Below, piece after piece: positions 17,765 through 26,404 of a stretch of 64,000 nucleotides of DNA (its first letter is position 1; the number at the start of each line of letters is the position of its first letter). The notes below the pieces were generated by a model that was given only the letters and a program-made list of their open reading frames with translations, did no database searches and had not been told where the DNA came from. Source of the stretch: Bacillus nakamurai (lineage in GTDB: Bacteria; Bacillota; Bacilli; Bacillales; Bacillaceae); assembly GCF_001584325.1 (NCBI RefSeq), contig NZ_LSAZ01000011.1:78441-142440 (forward strand). The letters are read 5' to 3'. The position numbers and the translations under genes are program-made.

Positions 17765-18145
17765 ATGGAAACAATGGGGCGTCACGTCATCTCCGAGCTG
17801 TGGGGATGCGATTTTGATAAGCTGAATGACATGGATTTTATTGAAAAAACGTTCGTAAATGCTGCTCTGAAATCAGGAGCTGAAGTGCGCGAGGTTGCAT
17901 TTCACAAGTTTGCACCGCAAGGCGTAAGCGGAGTCGTTATTATCTCTGAGTCACATTTAACGATTCACAGTTTTCCTGAACACGGTTATGCAAGCATTGA
18001 TGTTTATACTTGTGGAGACTTAGATCCTAATGTCGCTGCTGACTACATCGCGGAGGCATTACATGCTGATACAAGAGAAAACATTGAAATACCGAGAGGA
18101 ATGGGGCCTGTGCAGATTAAACAGGCACAAGCGAAAGTACTGTAA
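17765..18145 (+). CDS. speD: S-adenosylmethionine decarboxylase proenzyme
   Basis: Makes decarboxylated SAM, the aminopropyl donor for spermidine. The 126-residue proenzyme cuts itself between E62 and S63 in [13 protein letters not shown], turning S63 into the pyruvoyl cofactor; H68 and C83 (in YTCGD) are the other expected active-site residues. An ATG at 17759 lies only three bases after the G-run. The ATG at 17765 is nine bases from AAGGGGGG and gives METMGRHV, the family start, so it is used. Confidence 0.95.
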
Positions 18146-18162
18146 TTTCAAAACGCAAACAC

Positions 18163-18217
18163 AAGGGAGCTAAGCTAAAAAAGCCGTAACGCGCTTTGAG
18201 GCTGATGCTCCTTTTCT
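18163..18217 (+). terminator. Probable terminator after speD
   Basis: AAGGGAGC pairs with GCTCCTTT across a structured loop (inner GCC / GGC), followed by TTTTCT. The stem is imperfect, so confidence is moderate. Confidence 0.5.
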
Positions 18218-18297
18218 AATGTAAAAAACAGCATCGCTTTTTCTTTATGCATTTTTTTTGTAAAATAGAAAGAGATAAGGCCGGTCTATCGGCTCTC

Positions 18298-18329
18298 CCA
18301 ACACATTAGGCTCATCCTAGAAACGTTGG
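18298..18329 (+). promoter_or_regulatory. Hairpin in the nrdR leader
   Basis: CCAAC (18298-18302) pairs with GTTGG (18325-18329), and TAGG (18307-18310) with CCTA (18316-18319), making a two-part hairpin. It starts about 65 bases before the nrdR start and follows a TAAAAT box at 18261. No T run follows, so it is not a terminator. Confidence 0.4.
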
Positions 18330-18392
18330 CGGGCATTTACCGGAAGCTTGCGAACCGTATTACAGCAACGAAACAGATGGGAGCTGATCTAT

Positions 18393-18851
18393 TTGAAATG
18401 TCCTTCATGCCAGCATAACGGTTCCCGCGTACTTGATTCACGGCCTGCGGACGAAGGAAAATCTATCCGCAGAAGGCGGGAATGCGAAGCCTGCCATTAT
18501 CGCTTCACCACATTTGAGAAGGTCGAAGAGATGCCGCTTGTCGTCGTCAAAAAAGAAGGCGTGCGGGAAGAATTCAGCCGTGAAAAAATGCTCCGCGGGT
18601 TATTCAAAGCTTGTGAAAAAAGGCCCGTTCCTTTGAAAACACTTGAAGATATGTGCTTTGATATTGAAAAAGAATTGAGAAATCAAGGCGTATCTGAAGT
18701 CAAAAGCGAGCTCGTCGGAGAAATGGTGATGGACCGCCTGGCGGAGATTGACGAGGTGGCATATGTCCGTTTCGCATCCGTATACCGCCAGTTTAAAGAC
18801 ATAAACGTGTTTATCGACGAACTGAAAGATTTAATAAAGAAAGAACGCTAA
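18393..18851 (+). CDS. nrdR: Transcriptional repressor NrdR
   Basis: Zinc-ribbon plus ATP-cone repressor of ribonucleotide reductase genes. The 152-residue product has zinc cysteines CPSC near residue 3 and CEACH near residue 31, then the basic RRRREC run. The ATP-cone follows (about 49-139) with [21 protein letters not shown]. The start is TTG at 18393, nine bases after GGGAG; upstream in-frame starts have no ribosome site and would bury the zinc ribbon. dnaB and dnaI follow on the same strand, as in B. subtilis. Confidence 0.95.
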   Translation: MKCPSCQHNGSRVLDSRPADEGKSIRRRRECEACHYRFTTFEKVEEMPLVVVKKEGVREEFSREKMLRGLFKACEKRPVPLKTLEDMCFDIEKELRNQGVSEVKSELVGEMVMDRLAEIDEVAYVRFASVYRQFKDINVFIDELKDLIKKER

Positions 18852-18962
18852 AGAGCTAAGAGAATTTTCTGGCTCTTTTCTCATGAGCAAAATTGGCATT
18901 TGTGATAGATTAGAGAAACGGTGTAAAATGAGAGTAGAAACATATCGGAAGGTTTGAGAAAC

Positions 18963-20372
18963 ATGGCTGACTATTGGAAAGACGTATTGCCTGTAGACCC
19001 TTATACGGTCAAAAGCCGTTCGCTGCTTCAGGATATTGACAGACAAATTTTGACACAGCTGTATCAGCCGCTGATCGGTTCTTTTGCATTCTCTCTTTAT
19101 ATGACATTATGGGGAGAGCTTGAGCAAAACCGCCTGTGGGGCACAGAATCCACACACAGGCAGCTGATGGGAATGACGCAGTCGAATTTAAAAAAGATTC
19201 ACCACGAACAGGGAAAGCTTGAAGGAATCGGCTTATTAAAAGTGTATATCCGGGAATCCGAACAAGGGGAGCGGATGTTTATCTATGAGCTTCTGCCTCC
19301 GCTCAGGCCGAATGAATTTTTTGAGGACGGCATGCTGAATGTCTTTCTTTATAATAGAGTCGGTAAAACGAAATACCAGCAGCTGAGGCAATTTTACACG
19401 CATCCGTCTGTCAGCGGCGACGCAAAGGAGATTACGCGCCCGTTTAATCATACCTTTGAATCGTTTCAGCCGAGTGAATGGAAACTGACGCCGGATATGG
19501 AGGAAACGATGGAAGTGGCCGAGGGCTCTGAATTGGCGTCTGTCGGACAAGCGCCTTCTTATACGGTGACGGAAGAAGTTTTTGACTTTGAGCTGTTTTT
19601 GGCGGGACTGTCAGAAACGATGATCCCGCGGAAAGCGATCACACAAGACGTGCGGGAGTGCATTAAAAAGCTGTCGTATTTATACGGGATTGATCCGATC
19701 TCTATGCAGCATGTCGCTATGACCGCAATTAATGAGCAAGATGTCATTTCGGTTGAAGCGCTAAGAAAAGCGGCAAGCGACTGGTACCAAATAGAACGGA
19801 ACGGACAGCTTCCGGACTTAATTGATAAAGTACAGTCTGTCCGCCTGAGGGAAAACGGCGAAAAAGATAACGGGGACTCATTGGATGCGAAGCTTATTGC
19901 ACAGCTTGAGACTATCTCGCCGAGAAAGCTTTTGCAAGACATTGCCGACGGCATCGAACCCTCTAAAGCCGATCTGAAAATCATAGCCGATATTATGTTT
20001 GAGCAGAAGCTTGAACCGGGCGTCACCAATGTGCTGATTTATTATGTAATGCTTAAGACGGATATGAAACTGTCCAAAAACTATATACAAAAAATCGCTT
20101 CCCACTGGGCCAGAAAAAAAGTAAAAACCGTCAGAGAAGCGATGAAGCTCGCGATTGAAGAGCATAGACAATACCTCGACTGGGCTGAAGGCAAGACAAC
20201 CCGCACGGCGCAAAACAAAAAAATCGTCCGGGAAGAAAAACGCCCTGATTGGCTGGAAGAAGAGACCGGAAAGAAAACAGAAAAGCCGCTTCTTTCCGCA
20301 GAGGATCTCGAAGAGCAAAAGAAAAAGATGATGGAAGAAATGAAAAAACTGAAAAAATACTCTGCCTATTAA
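18963..20372 (+). CDS. dnaB: Replication initiation and membrane attachment protein DnaB
   Basis: Helicase co-loader of low-GC Gram-positives; with DnaD and DnaI it loads the DnaC helicase at oriC and in PriA-driven restart. 469 residues: an N-terminal winged-helix domain (DDBH1) and a C-terminal DDBH2 domain (about 280-400) ending in the basic run RKKVKTVREAMK. The hydrophilic tail has KKKMMEEMKKLKK. GGAAGG precedes the ATG at 18963 by ten bases; a TTG nine bases upstream sits too close. dnaI follows after 24 bases. Confidence 0.95.
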   Translation: MADYWKDVLPVDPYTVKSRSLLQDIDRQILTQLYQPLIGSFAFSLYMTLWGELEQNRLWGTESTHRQLMGMTQSNLKKIHHEQGKLEGIGLLKVYIRESEQGERMFIYELLPPLRPNEFFEDGMLNVFLYNRVGKTKYQQLRQFYTHPSVSGDAKEITRPFNHTFESFQPSEWKLTPDMEETMEVAEGSELASVGQAPSYTVTEEVFDFELFLAGLSETMIPRKAITQDVRECIKKLSYLYGIDPISMQHVAMTAINEQDVISVEALRKAASDWYQIERNGQLPDLIDKVQSVRLRENGEKDNGDSLDAKLIAQLETISPRKLLQDIADGIEPSKADLKIIADIMFEQKLEPGVTNVLIYYVMLKTDMKLSKNYIQKIASHWARKKVKTVREAMKLAIEEHRQYLDWAEGKTTRTAQNKKIVREEKRPDWLEEETGKKTEKPLLSAEDLEEQKKKMMEEMKKLKKYSAY

Positions 20373-20396
20373 GACAGAGAAGCGGGGTGATGATGA

Positions 20397-21332
20397 ATGG
20401 AACCGATCAGCCGTTCCCTTGAAGGCGTCACAAAGAGGCCTGACTTCCAAAAACGACTGGAACGAATGCAGCAGCACGTTATGGCGGATAAAGATGTCCA
20501 AGCTTTTTTGAAGGAGCAAAAAGACGTTATCGATCAAAATATGATTGATAGAGGTTTAAACAAGCTGTACGAATTCGTTCAGCAAAGCAAGAAATGTGCC
20601 TTTTGCTCGGAAGACAACCAAACGAACAACCTGCTGGAGGGCTATCATCCGAAGCTCGTCATAAACGGGCGTTCCATTGATATCGAATATTATGAATGTC
20701 CGGAAAAGAGAAAACTTGACCGGCAGAAAAAACAGCAGTCACTCATGAAAAGCATGTATATTCAGAAGGATTTGCTCGGCGCCACCTTCCAGCAAATCGA
20801 CATTACCGATCCGAGCAGACTCAGCATGTTCCAGCATGTAACGGATTTTCTGAAGAGCTATAATGAAACGGGCAAAGGCAAGGCGCTTTACCTGTACGGG
20901 AAATTCGGAATCGGAAAAACGTTTATTTTAGCCGCCATCGCCAATGAACTGGCGGAGAAAGAATATTCGTCTATGATTGTGTATGTTCCTGAATTTGTAA
21001 GGGAACTGAAAAACTCGCTTCAAGACAAGTCATTGGAAGAGAAACTGAATATGGTGAAAACGACGCCGGTTCTAATGCTTGATGATATCGGAGCGGAATC
21101 AATGACAAGCTGGGTCAGGGACGAAGTCATCGGCACCGTGCTTCAGCACCGAATGAGCCAGCAGCTGCCTACGTTCTTCTCGTCTAATTTTTCACCTGAC
21201 GAATTAAAGCATCATTTTACGTATTCGCAGCGGGGGGAAAAGGAAGAAGTAAAGGCGGCAAGGCTGATGGAGCGGATTTTATATTTGGCTTCGCCGATCC
21301 GCCTGGACGGAGAAAACCGACGCCAATCATAG
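20397..21332 (+). CDS. dnaI: Helicase loader DnaI
   Basis: AAA+ ATPase that loads the replicative helicase, 311 residues. The N-terminal helicase-binding domain has a zinc-binding cluster (CAFC near residue 67, a histidine in GYHPK and a cysteine in YYECP). The ATPase has Walker A GKFGIGKT (about 168-175), Walker B VLMLDDIGAE and sensor I FFSSNFS. The ATG follows AAGCGGGGTGATGA. It is coupled to dnaB by a short gap and probably co-transcribed. Confidence 0.96.
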   Translation: MEPISRSLEGVTKRPDFQKRLERMQQHVMADKDVQAFLKEQKDVIDQNMIDRGLNKLYEFVQQSKKCAFCSEDNQTNNLLEGYHPKLVINGRSIDIEYYECPEKRKLDRQKKQQSLMKSMYIQKDLLGATFQQIDITDPSRLSMFQHVTDFLKSYNETGKGKALYLYGKFGIGKTFILAAIANELAEKEYSSMIVYVPEFVRELKNSLQDKSLEEKLNMVKTTPVLMLDDIGAESMTSWVRDEVIGTVLQHRMSQQLPTFFSSNFSPDELKHHFTYSQRGEKEEVKAARLMERILYLASPIRLDGENRRQS

Positions 21333-21366
21333 CGTCTGGCGCCGCAAAGGGGAAGGATTTGAGGGG

Positions 21367-22008
21367 ATGAAGAGTAAAAAGGGTGTCACATGGGCTGCGA
21401 TTGCAGCGGGAGCGGGGCTTTTGTTTTGGGCAAACCGTAAATACCTGAATTTGTCGCCTAAAGACATCCGTCTCTGGGTGTTATCATTCGGTGTCTTTGC
21501 GCCGCTTGTTTTTATCGGGATTTCTGTTGTCAGGCCTTTTGTGCTGTTTCCTGTTTCAGTTGTTTCAATAGCCGGGGGATTGGCGTTCGGCCCGCTGTTT
21601 GGCACGGTGTATACGCTGGCAGGCTCAATGGGGGCTGCCGCTGTGTCTTTTTTCGCGGCGGGCTTGTTTTCGTTTAAGCGAGAGAGCCGTCACGGAAAAA
21701 TGGAAACCATTCAAAAGCAAATGAAAAACAACGGCTTTTTTTATATTTTCATCCTCCGCATCTTACCGATTAATTTCGATGTGATCAGCTACGCCGCAGG
21801 CCTTTCCCGGGTCAGGCCGATGACGTATTTTTTGGCAACCGCAGCGGGCATCATTCCGGGGACAATTGTGCTGAATGTGCTCGGCGCGAGCTTTATGTCT
21901 GGAAATGCACTCACAATGTTCAGCGTAATCTGCCTGTACATCGTTTTTTTATCCCTTCCGATTATCTTTAAAAAGAAGGTGCGTCATTTGTTCGGCGGTC
22001 AAAGCTAA
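21367..22008 (+). CDS. ytxB: TVP38/TMEM64 family membrane protein YtxB
   Basis: A 213-residue membrane protein of the TVP38/TMEM64 (VTT/SNARE-associated, DedA superfamily) group. Five to six hydrophobic helices are seen. The re-entrant signature GGLAFGPLFGTVYTLAGSMGAA lies near residue 65 and the matching run RILPINFDVISYAAGLSRVR near residue 130. Superfamily members move or flip lipids; no function is shown for YtxB. It starts 34 bases after dnaI and probably shares its transcript. Confidence 0.88.
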   Translation: MKSKKGVTWAAIAAGAGLLFWANRKYLNLSPKDIRLWVLSFGVFAPLVFIGISVVRPFVLFPVSVVSIAGGLAFGPLFGTVYTLAGSMGAAAVSFFAAGLFSFKRESRHGKMETIQKQMKNNGFFYIFILRILPINFDVISYAAGLSRVRPMTYFLATAAGIIPGTIVLNVLGASFMSGNALTMFSVICLYIVFLSLPIIFKKKVRHLFGGQS

Positions 22009-22073
22009 CCTTTACGTCTATTTTAAAAGCATCCCCCATATACTTGTAACAGATGCCGTAAGGGGGGACAAAT

Positions 22074-22904
22074 ATGCTTGAAGTGACTTTTGAAGATGAC
22101 CACGATACCGCCGCTTTTTTACATCTCATTCAGCAATCGGACGACCGGAGACATTTTATTGTCCGTGAAGGCATAAAAAAAGTCGGAATCGAAAGGGCTG
22201 AACCGGCTTATTCCGTTCAGCGCTTTATTGAACCGATACTGGTCAGGTTTTTTTTGGAATGTAAAGAAGACGAGCATATGCTTTCACTAATTGAAGGAAC
22301 ATACTGCTTCACTGATCAAGATGAACAGCAGCAAATCCTTCAGCTTGCACACAGCATTATGGAGGGTGATCTTGATGATCATCCGTTTGAGCCGAAGAAG
22401 CTGCCCCGCAAGCAGTTTATTTTAGAAGCGCTTCAAACCATTTCTTTGGACAGCGGTGTTTTTTCCGTGCGTTCGTTTCAGACATTTCGGCTCGGCGCGT
22501 ACTATGAACGGCTTAGGGAATACGCGGAGGCCGCGATAGATGAATACCAGATGGAGCAGGAGTATCAAAATTTTATTCAATCATTGAGAGATTACGTGAC
22601 TTCAAATCCGCCGCGAATGAAAAAAGTCCATATCGTTCATGACCGGTCATTTACGCTGTGGGAAATGCGCTTTGTTTCAGAACGGGAACAAAAAAAATAC
22701 ATAGACAGACGGTTTGTCCGGGATCATCCGATGTATATAGATTCCCATCTGCTTGCGCCGCTGATTTCCATTGCGCCGGAAACGGTAGAGCTCTATACGG
22801 ACCGGCCGGAACACGTCATGGCCAGAACAATCCAAAATGTTTTTCAGGAACGTGTGCGCCTTTTTCCGCTGGACGAGTTTGCGAAAGAGAAGACGGAAGG
22901 CTAG
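22074..22904 (+). CDS. ytxC: Sporulation-associated protein YtxC
   Basis: A 276-residue soluble protein matching Bacillus YtxC, a family kept in endospore formers and listed as a putative sporulation protein. No catalytic motif is recognised. The C-terminal region is the most conserved-looking part: MYIDSHLLAPLISIAPETVELYT. The ATG follows AAGGGGGG at six bases. It stands alone between ytxB and the thrS leader. Confidence 0.85.
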   Translation: MLEVTFEDDHDTAAFLHLIQQSDDRRHFIVREGIKKVGIERAEPAYSVQRFIEPILVRFFLECKEDEHMLSLIEGTYCFTDQDEQQQILQLAHSIMEGDLDDHPFEPKKLPRKQFILEALQTISLDSGVFSVRSFQTFRLGAYYERLREYAEAAIDEYQMEQEYQNFIQSLRDYVTSNPPRMKKVHIVHDRSFTLWEMRFVSEREQKKYIDRRFVRDHPMYIDSHLLAPLISIAPETVELYTDRPEHVMARTIQNVFQERVRLFPLDEFAKEKTEG

Positions 22905-22905
22905 A

Positions 22906-22946
22906 CGCACGGACGGCCTTGTAAAAAAGGCAGGGCTGTCTGTGCG
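22906..22946 (+). terminator. Stable hairpin after ytxC
   Basis: A twelve-base stem GCACGGACGGCC / GGCTGTCTGTGC with two G-T pairs starts right after the ytxC stop. The T tail is weak (GAAAATAG follows), so it may be only a partial terminator. Confidence 0.55.
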
Positions 22947-22965
22947 AAAATAGACAGAAACCGAG

Positions 22966-22994
22966 TTGCATTTTTCTGCAGGACATTTTATAAT
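22966..22994 (+). promoter_or_regulatory. thrS promoter
   Basis: TTGCAT and TATAAT with exactly 17 bases between; the start point is expected near 23001, at the head of the T-box leader. Confidence 0.85.
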
Positions 22995-23000
22995 ACATAT

Positions 23001-23284
23001 CAGATTAATGATTGCTACACGTATTGATAAGGACATGAAGCATTGATACCGGCTTGAAAAGAGAGGAAAGCCCAGGCTGAAAGCTTTCCAGCTATGGATC
23101 ATTGACTTTACCGCCTTTGAACTTCAGCTGTGAACGCCGGACTAAAGCGCCAGTAATAGCTGACGGGAACTCCCGTTACAGAGTTTAGAGCCGCAAGTGC
23201 CGGAACGACGGCCTCGCGGAAAAAAGGGTGGAACCACGATTCCGTTTATTCAACCTCGTCCCTTTCATAGGGGGCGGGGTTTTT
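23001..23284 (+). ncRNA. T-box riboswitch, threonyl-tRNA responsive
   Basis: Uncharged tRNA-Thr binds this leader and stops it forming its terminator, switching on thrS. The T-box core AGGGTGGAACCACG is at 23225-23238. The terminator stem ACCTCGTCCC / GGGGGCGGGGT with a T run is at 23252-23284. A possible specifier ACC (threonine codon) lies at 23110-23112 in the stem I region, but I did not fold stem I fully. The downstream gene confirms the specificity. Confidence 0.93.
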
Positions 23285-23312
23285 GATATGCATAAAAAAA
23301 GGAGTGGCGAAG

Positions 23313-25244
23313 ATGTCAGATATGATTAACATTACATTTCCGGACGGAGCAGTAAAGGAATTTCCGAAAGGATCAACAACAGAAGATATCGCGGCATCCA
23401 TCAGTCCGGGATTAAAGAAGAAGTCTTTAGCCGGTAAACTGAACGGACAAGAAATTGATTTGAGAACGCCGATCAATGAGGACGGTGCCGTAGAAATTAT
23501 TACAGAAGGTACAGAAGAAGGGTTGAGCATCATGCGCCACAGCACGGCTCACTTATTGGCCCAGGCGATTAAACGCATTTACAAAGATGTGAAATTCGGT
23601 GTCGGACCCGTCATTGAAAACGGATTTTATTATGACATTGAAATGGAGCAGGCGCTGACACCGGATGACCTTCCGAAGATTGAAAAAGAAATGAAACGCA
23701 TCGTCGGCGAAAATCTTCCGATCATCAGAAAAGAAGTAAGCCGTGATGAAGCGAAAGCAATGTTCGCGGAAATTGGCGATAATCTGAAGCTTGAGCTGCT
23801 TGACGCCATTCCGGAGGACGAAACCGTCACTATTTACGAGCAAGGTGAATTTTTTGACCTGTGCCGCGGCGTGCATGTTCCGTCCACCGGGAAAATTAAA
23901 GAATTTAAGCTGTTAAGCCTTGCAGGCGCGTACTGGCGCGGAGACAGCAAGAATCAAATGCTCCAGCGCATCTACGGAACGGCATTCTTCAAAAAGGATG
24001 ACCTGAAAGAGCATTTGCGTATGCTTGAGGAAGCGAAAGAGCGCGATCATAGAAAACTCGGCAAAGAATTAAAATTGTTCGCCAACTCTCAAAAAGTCGG
24101 ACAAGGGCTTCCGCTTTGGCTGCCAAAAGGCGCGACTATCCGCCGCGTTATCGAGCGTTACATCGTGGATAAAGAGCTGAGCCTCGGCTATGAACACGTG
24201 TATACGCCTGTGCTCGGAAGCAAGGATCTGTACGAAACATCAGGGCACTGGGAGCATTATCAGGACGGCATGTTCCCTCCGATGGAAATGGACAACGAAA
24301 CACTTGTGCTTCGTCCGATGAACTGCCCGCATCATATGATGATTTACAAACAAGACATTCACAGCTACCGCGAACTTCCGATCCGCATTGCCGAGCTTGG
24401 AACGATGCATCGCTATGAAATGTCAGGTGCGCTGTCAGGACTTCAGCGCGTGCGCGGCATGACGTTAAATGACGCTCACATTTTCGTCCGCCCTGATCAG
24501 ATTAAAGAGGAATTCATCCGCACCGTCCGTTTGATTCAAGACGTATACAAAGACTTCGGGCTGAACGATTACACCTTCCGCTTATCTTACCGCGACCCGG
24601 AAGACACGGAGAAATATTTTGATGATGATGAGATGTGGAACAAGGCGCAATCTATGCTGAAAGCCGCAATGGATGAAATCGGCCATGATTATTATGAGGC
24701 TGAAGGCGAAGCGGCATTTTACGGCCCTAAGCTTGATGTGCAAGTGAAAACAGCGATCGGAAAAGAAGAAACATTGTCAACTGTACAGCTTGACTTCCTT
24801 CTTCCGGAACGGTTTGATCTCACTTACGTCGGCGAAGACGGCAAACAGCACCGTCCAGTCGTCATTCACCGCGGCGTCGTGTCAACGATGGAGCGTTTCG
24901 TTGCTTTCTTAATCGAAGAGCACAAAGGAGCCCTTCCGACATGGCTTGCTCCGGTTCAGTTCCAAGTGATCCCGGTTTCGCCGGCCGTGCATCTTGACTA
25001 CGCGAAAAAAGTGCAGGAACGCCTGCAGCGCGAAGGCTTGCGCGTTGAGCTTGACAGCCGTGACGAAAAAATCGGCTACAAAATCCGCGAAGCGCAAATG
25101 CAAAAAATACCGTACATGCTTGTGGTCGGAGACCAAGAAGCGGAAAACGGCGCCGTAAACGTCCGGAAATACGGAGAGCAGAAATCAGAAACCGTTTCAC
25201 TGGATGACTTTGTGAAAAAAGCAGTATCTGAAGCGAAAAAATAA
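23313..25244 (+). CDS. thrS: Threonyl-tRNA synthetase
   Basis: Charges tRNA-Thr. 643 residues in order: TGS domain (1-61), the N2 editing domain with [11 protein letters not shown] and the CRGVHVP cysteine/histidine cluster near residue 190, and the class II catalytic core with motif 2 [17 protein letters not shown]. Zinc ligands are the C in RPMNCPHHM and later histidines; motif 3 is [11 protein letters not shown]. The anticodon-binding domain is at the end. The ATG at 23313 follows AAAAAAGGAGTGG; an upstream in-frame start lies inside the terminator region. It is controlled by the T-box leader. Confidence 0.97.
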   Translation: MSDMINITFPDGAVKEFPKGSTTEDIAASISPGLKKKSLAGKLNGQEIDLRTPINEDGAVEIITEGTEEGLSIMRHSTAHLLAQAIKRIYKDVKFGVGPVIENGFYYDIEMEQALTPDDLPKIEKEMKRIVGENLPIIRKEVSRDEAKAMFAEIGDNLKLELLDAIPEDETVTIYEQGEFFDLCRGVHVPSTGKIKEFKLLSLAGAYWRGDSKNQMLQRIYGTAFFKKDDLKEHLRMLEEAKERDHRKLGKELKLFANSQKVGQGLPLWLPKGATIRRVIERYIVDKELSLGYEHVYTPVLGSKDLYETSGHWEHYQDGMFPPMEMDNETLVLRPMNCPHHMMIYKQDIHSYRELPIRIAELGTMHRYEMSGALSGLQRVRGMTLNDAHIFVRPDQIKEEFIRTVRLIQDVYKDFGLNDYTFRLSYRDPEDTEKYFDDDEMWNKAQSMLKAAMDEIGHDYYEAEGEAAFYGPKLDVQVKTAIGKEETLSTVQLDFLLPERFDLTYVGEDGKQHRPVVIHRGVVSTMERFVAFLIEEHKGALPTWLAPVQFQVIPVSPAVHLDYAKKVQERLQREGLRVELDSRDEKIGYKIREAQMQKIPYMLVVGDQEAENGAVNVRKYGEQKSETVSLDDFVKKAVSEAKK

Positions 25245-25258
25245 TAACTGAACGACCT

Positions 25259-25289
25259 AAACCCCATTCATATTGAGTGGGGTTTTTTT
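25259..25289 (+). terminator. Terminator after thrS
   Basis: Stem CCCCATTC / GAGTGGGG with flanking AAA / TTTTTTT. Confidence 0.9.
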
Positions 25290-25375
25290 AAAAGACCGGA
25301 ACGCCATGACCATAGTGTGCGGGGCAGAACTGCATGCGTGAAAAGCTGATGGGAAGACTCAATGAATTTCGCAGC

Positions 25376-25420
25376 TGAAAAAAGAAATAGATAAGGTATG
25401 TAAACTCCTTATCTATTTCT
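25376..25420 (-). terminator. Terminator of ysaA
   Basis: A perfect 14-base stem (AGAAATAGATAAGG with CCTTATCTATTTCT) lies just past the ysaA stop. On the minus strand it is followed by a six-base T run. Confidence 0.8.
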
Positions 25421-25431
25421 GCCGTGCAGCT

Positions 25432-26220
25432 CTATTCTTTTTTCTCTAGTATCGCAAACAGCTCGTGAAGATCGCCGATCACGTAATCAGGGGTTACATC
25501 CGTTTCATTTTTCTTCCCTGTCCGGTTTACCCAGACAGTCGTGATGCCTGCCCGCTTGGCGCCTAAAATATCTGTGTTGAGGTTGTCGCCGACCATAATG
25601 GCTTCCTCTTTTTTCAGCTGCAAGAGGCCCAGGCAATGTTCAAATATAGACGCATCGGGTTTTCCTTTTCCGAAAGCGCCTGAGATGACAATTTCATTAA
25701 AGTAAGGCGCAAGCTCAGGCACCCCGGCAAGCTTTTCTTTTTGCAGGCTCGGGTCGCCGTTTGTCAGCATGAGAAGCTCATAATTTCCTTTCAGCTGATC
25801 AAGCACCGCAAACGTTTCATCGTATACATACGGACGCTGCCGGCGTTCTGCCGCAAAAAACTCTGCCAAATATTCTCCGTAAGCCGGGTCGTCTATACCG
25901 ACGTTTTTCAGGCCGTTTGTCCAGGCGTTTCGTCTGTACTCGGGGGCAATTTGATTCAGTTTTTTAAATCCTTCGCTGACCGGCTCGGAAAAATTCGCCC
26001 ATAGCCCTTCAAACGGATTGATGCCGATCATGACCGTATAAGGATAGGTTTCGTATGACATGTATAATTCCCGGGCGGCTTTTCGAACGGCTTCTTCAAA
26101 TGTGTGCGGGTCAAGGCCATATTTTTTTTCCGCTTGCAAACATGTTTCTCTGAATGTTGTTCTGACGCTTTTTTCATCCCATAACAGTGTATCGTCCAAA
26201 TCAAAAAATACGGCTTTCAT
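25432..26220 (-). CDS. ysaA: HAD-superfamily hydrolase YsaA
   Basis: Phosphatase-like enzyme of 262 residues. HAD motif [12 protein letters not shown] is at residues 5-15, motif [12 protein letters not shown] in the middle, the motif III lysine in GAFGKGKPD, and motif IV in [12 protein letters not shown]. The long cap between I and II is helical, as in C1-type members. Related YsaA is classed as a phosphoglycolate phosphatase-like or phosphoserine-type enzyme; the substrate here is not known. It is a single gene on the minus strand, divergent from lytS. Confidence 0.9.
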   Translation of the reverse strand: MKAVFFDLDDTLLWDEKSVRTTFRETCLQAEKKYGLDPHTFEEAVRKAARELYMSYETYPYTVMIGINPFEGLWANFSEPVSEGFKKLNQIAPEYRRNAWTNGLKNVGIDDPAYGEYLAEFFAAERRQRPYVYDETFAVLDQLKGNYELLMLTNGDPSLQKEKLAGVPELAPYFNEIVISGAFGKGKPDASIFEHCLGLLQLKKEEAIMVGDNLNTDILGAKRAGITTVWVNRTGKKNETDVTPDYVIGDLHELFAILEKKE

Positions 26221-26404
26221 GATCTTCTCCTCTTTTTCATATTCTCACACTCTGCCATAAGGCTCCCGTTTATTCTACAATAGATACAAGGCCTGTTAAA
26301 GATCTGTTTTCAGATGATTTTAAAAAAACAGGCAGATTCATGTGCAGTTCTGCCTTCGGTCCGGAAACATGATAAAATAAAATTTGAAAGAACAGGTGAA
26401 TGAT

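Noticed and set aside
25383..25420. Perfect 14-base inverted repeat as a mobile-element end or operator
   Set aside because: Its position just after ysaA and a T run on the minus strand explain it as an ordinary terminator.
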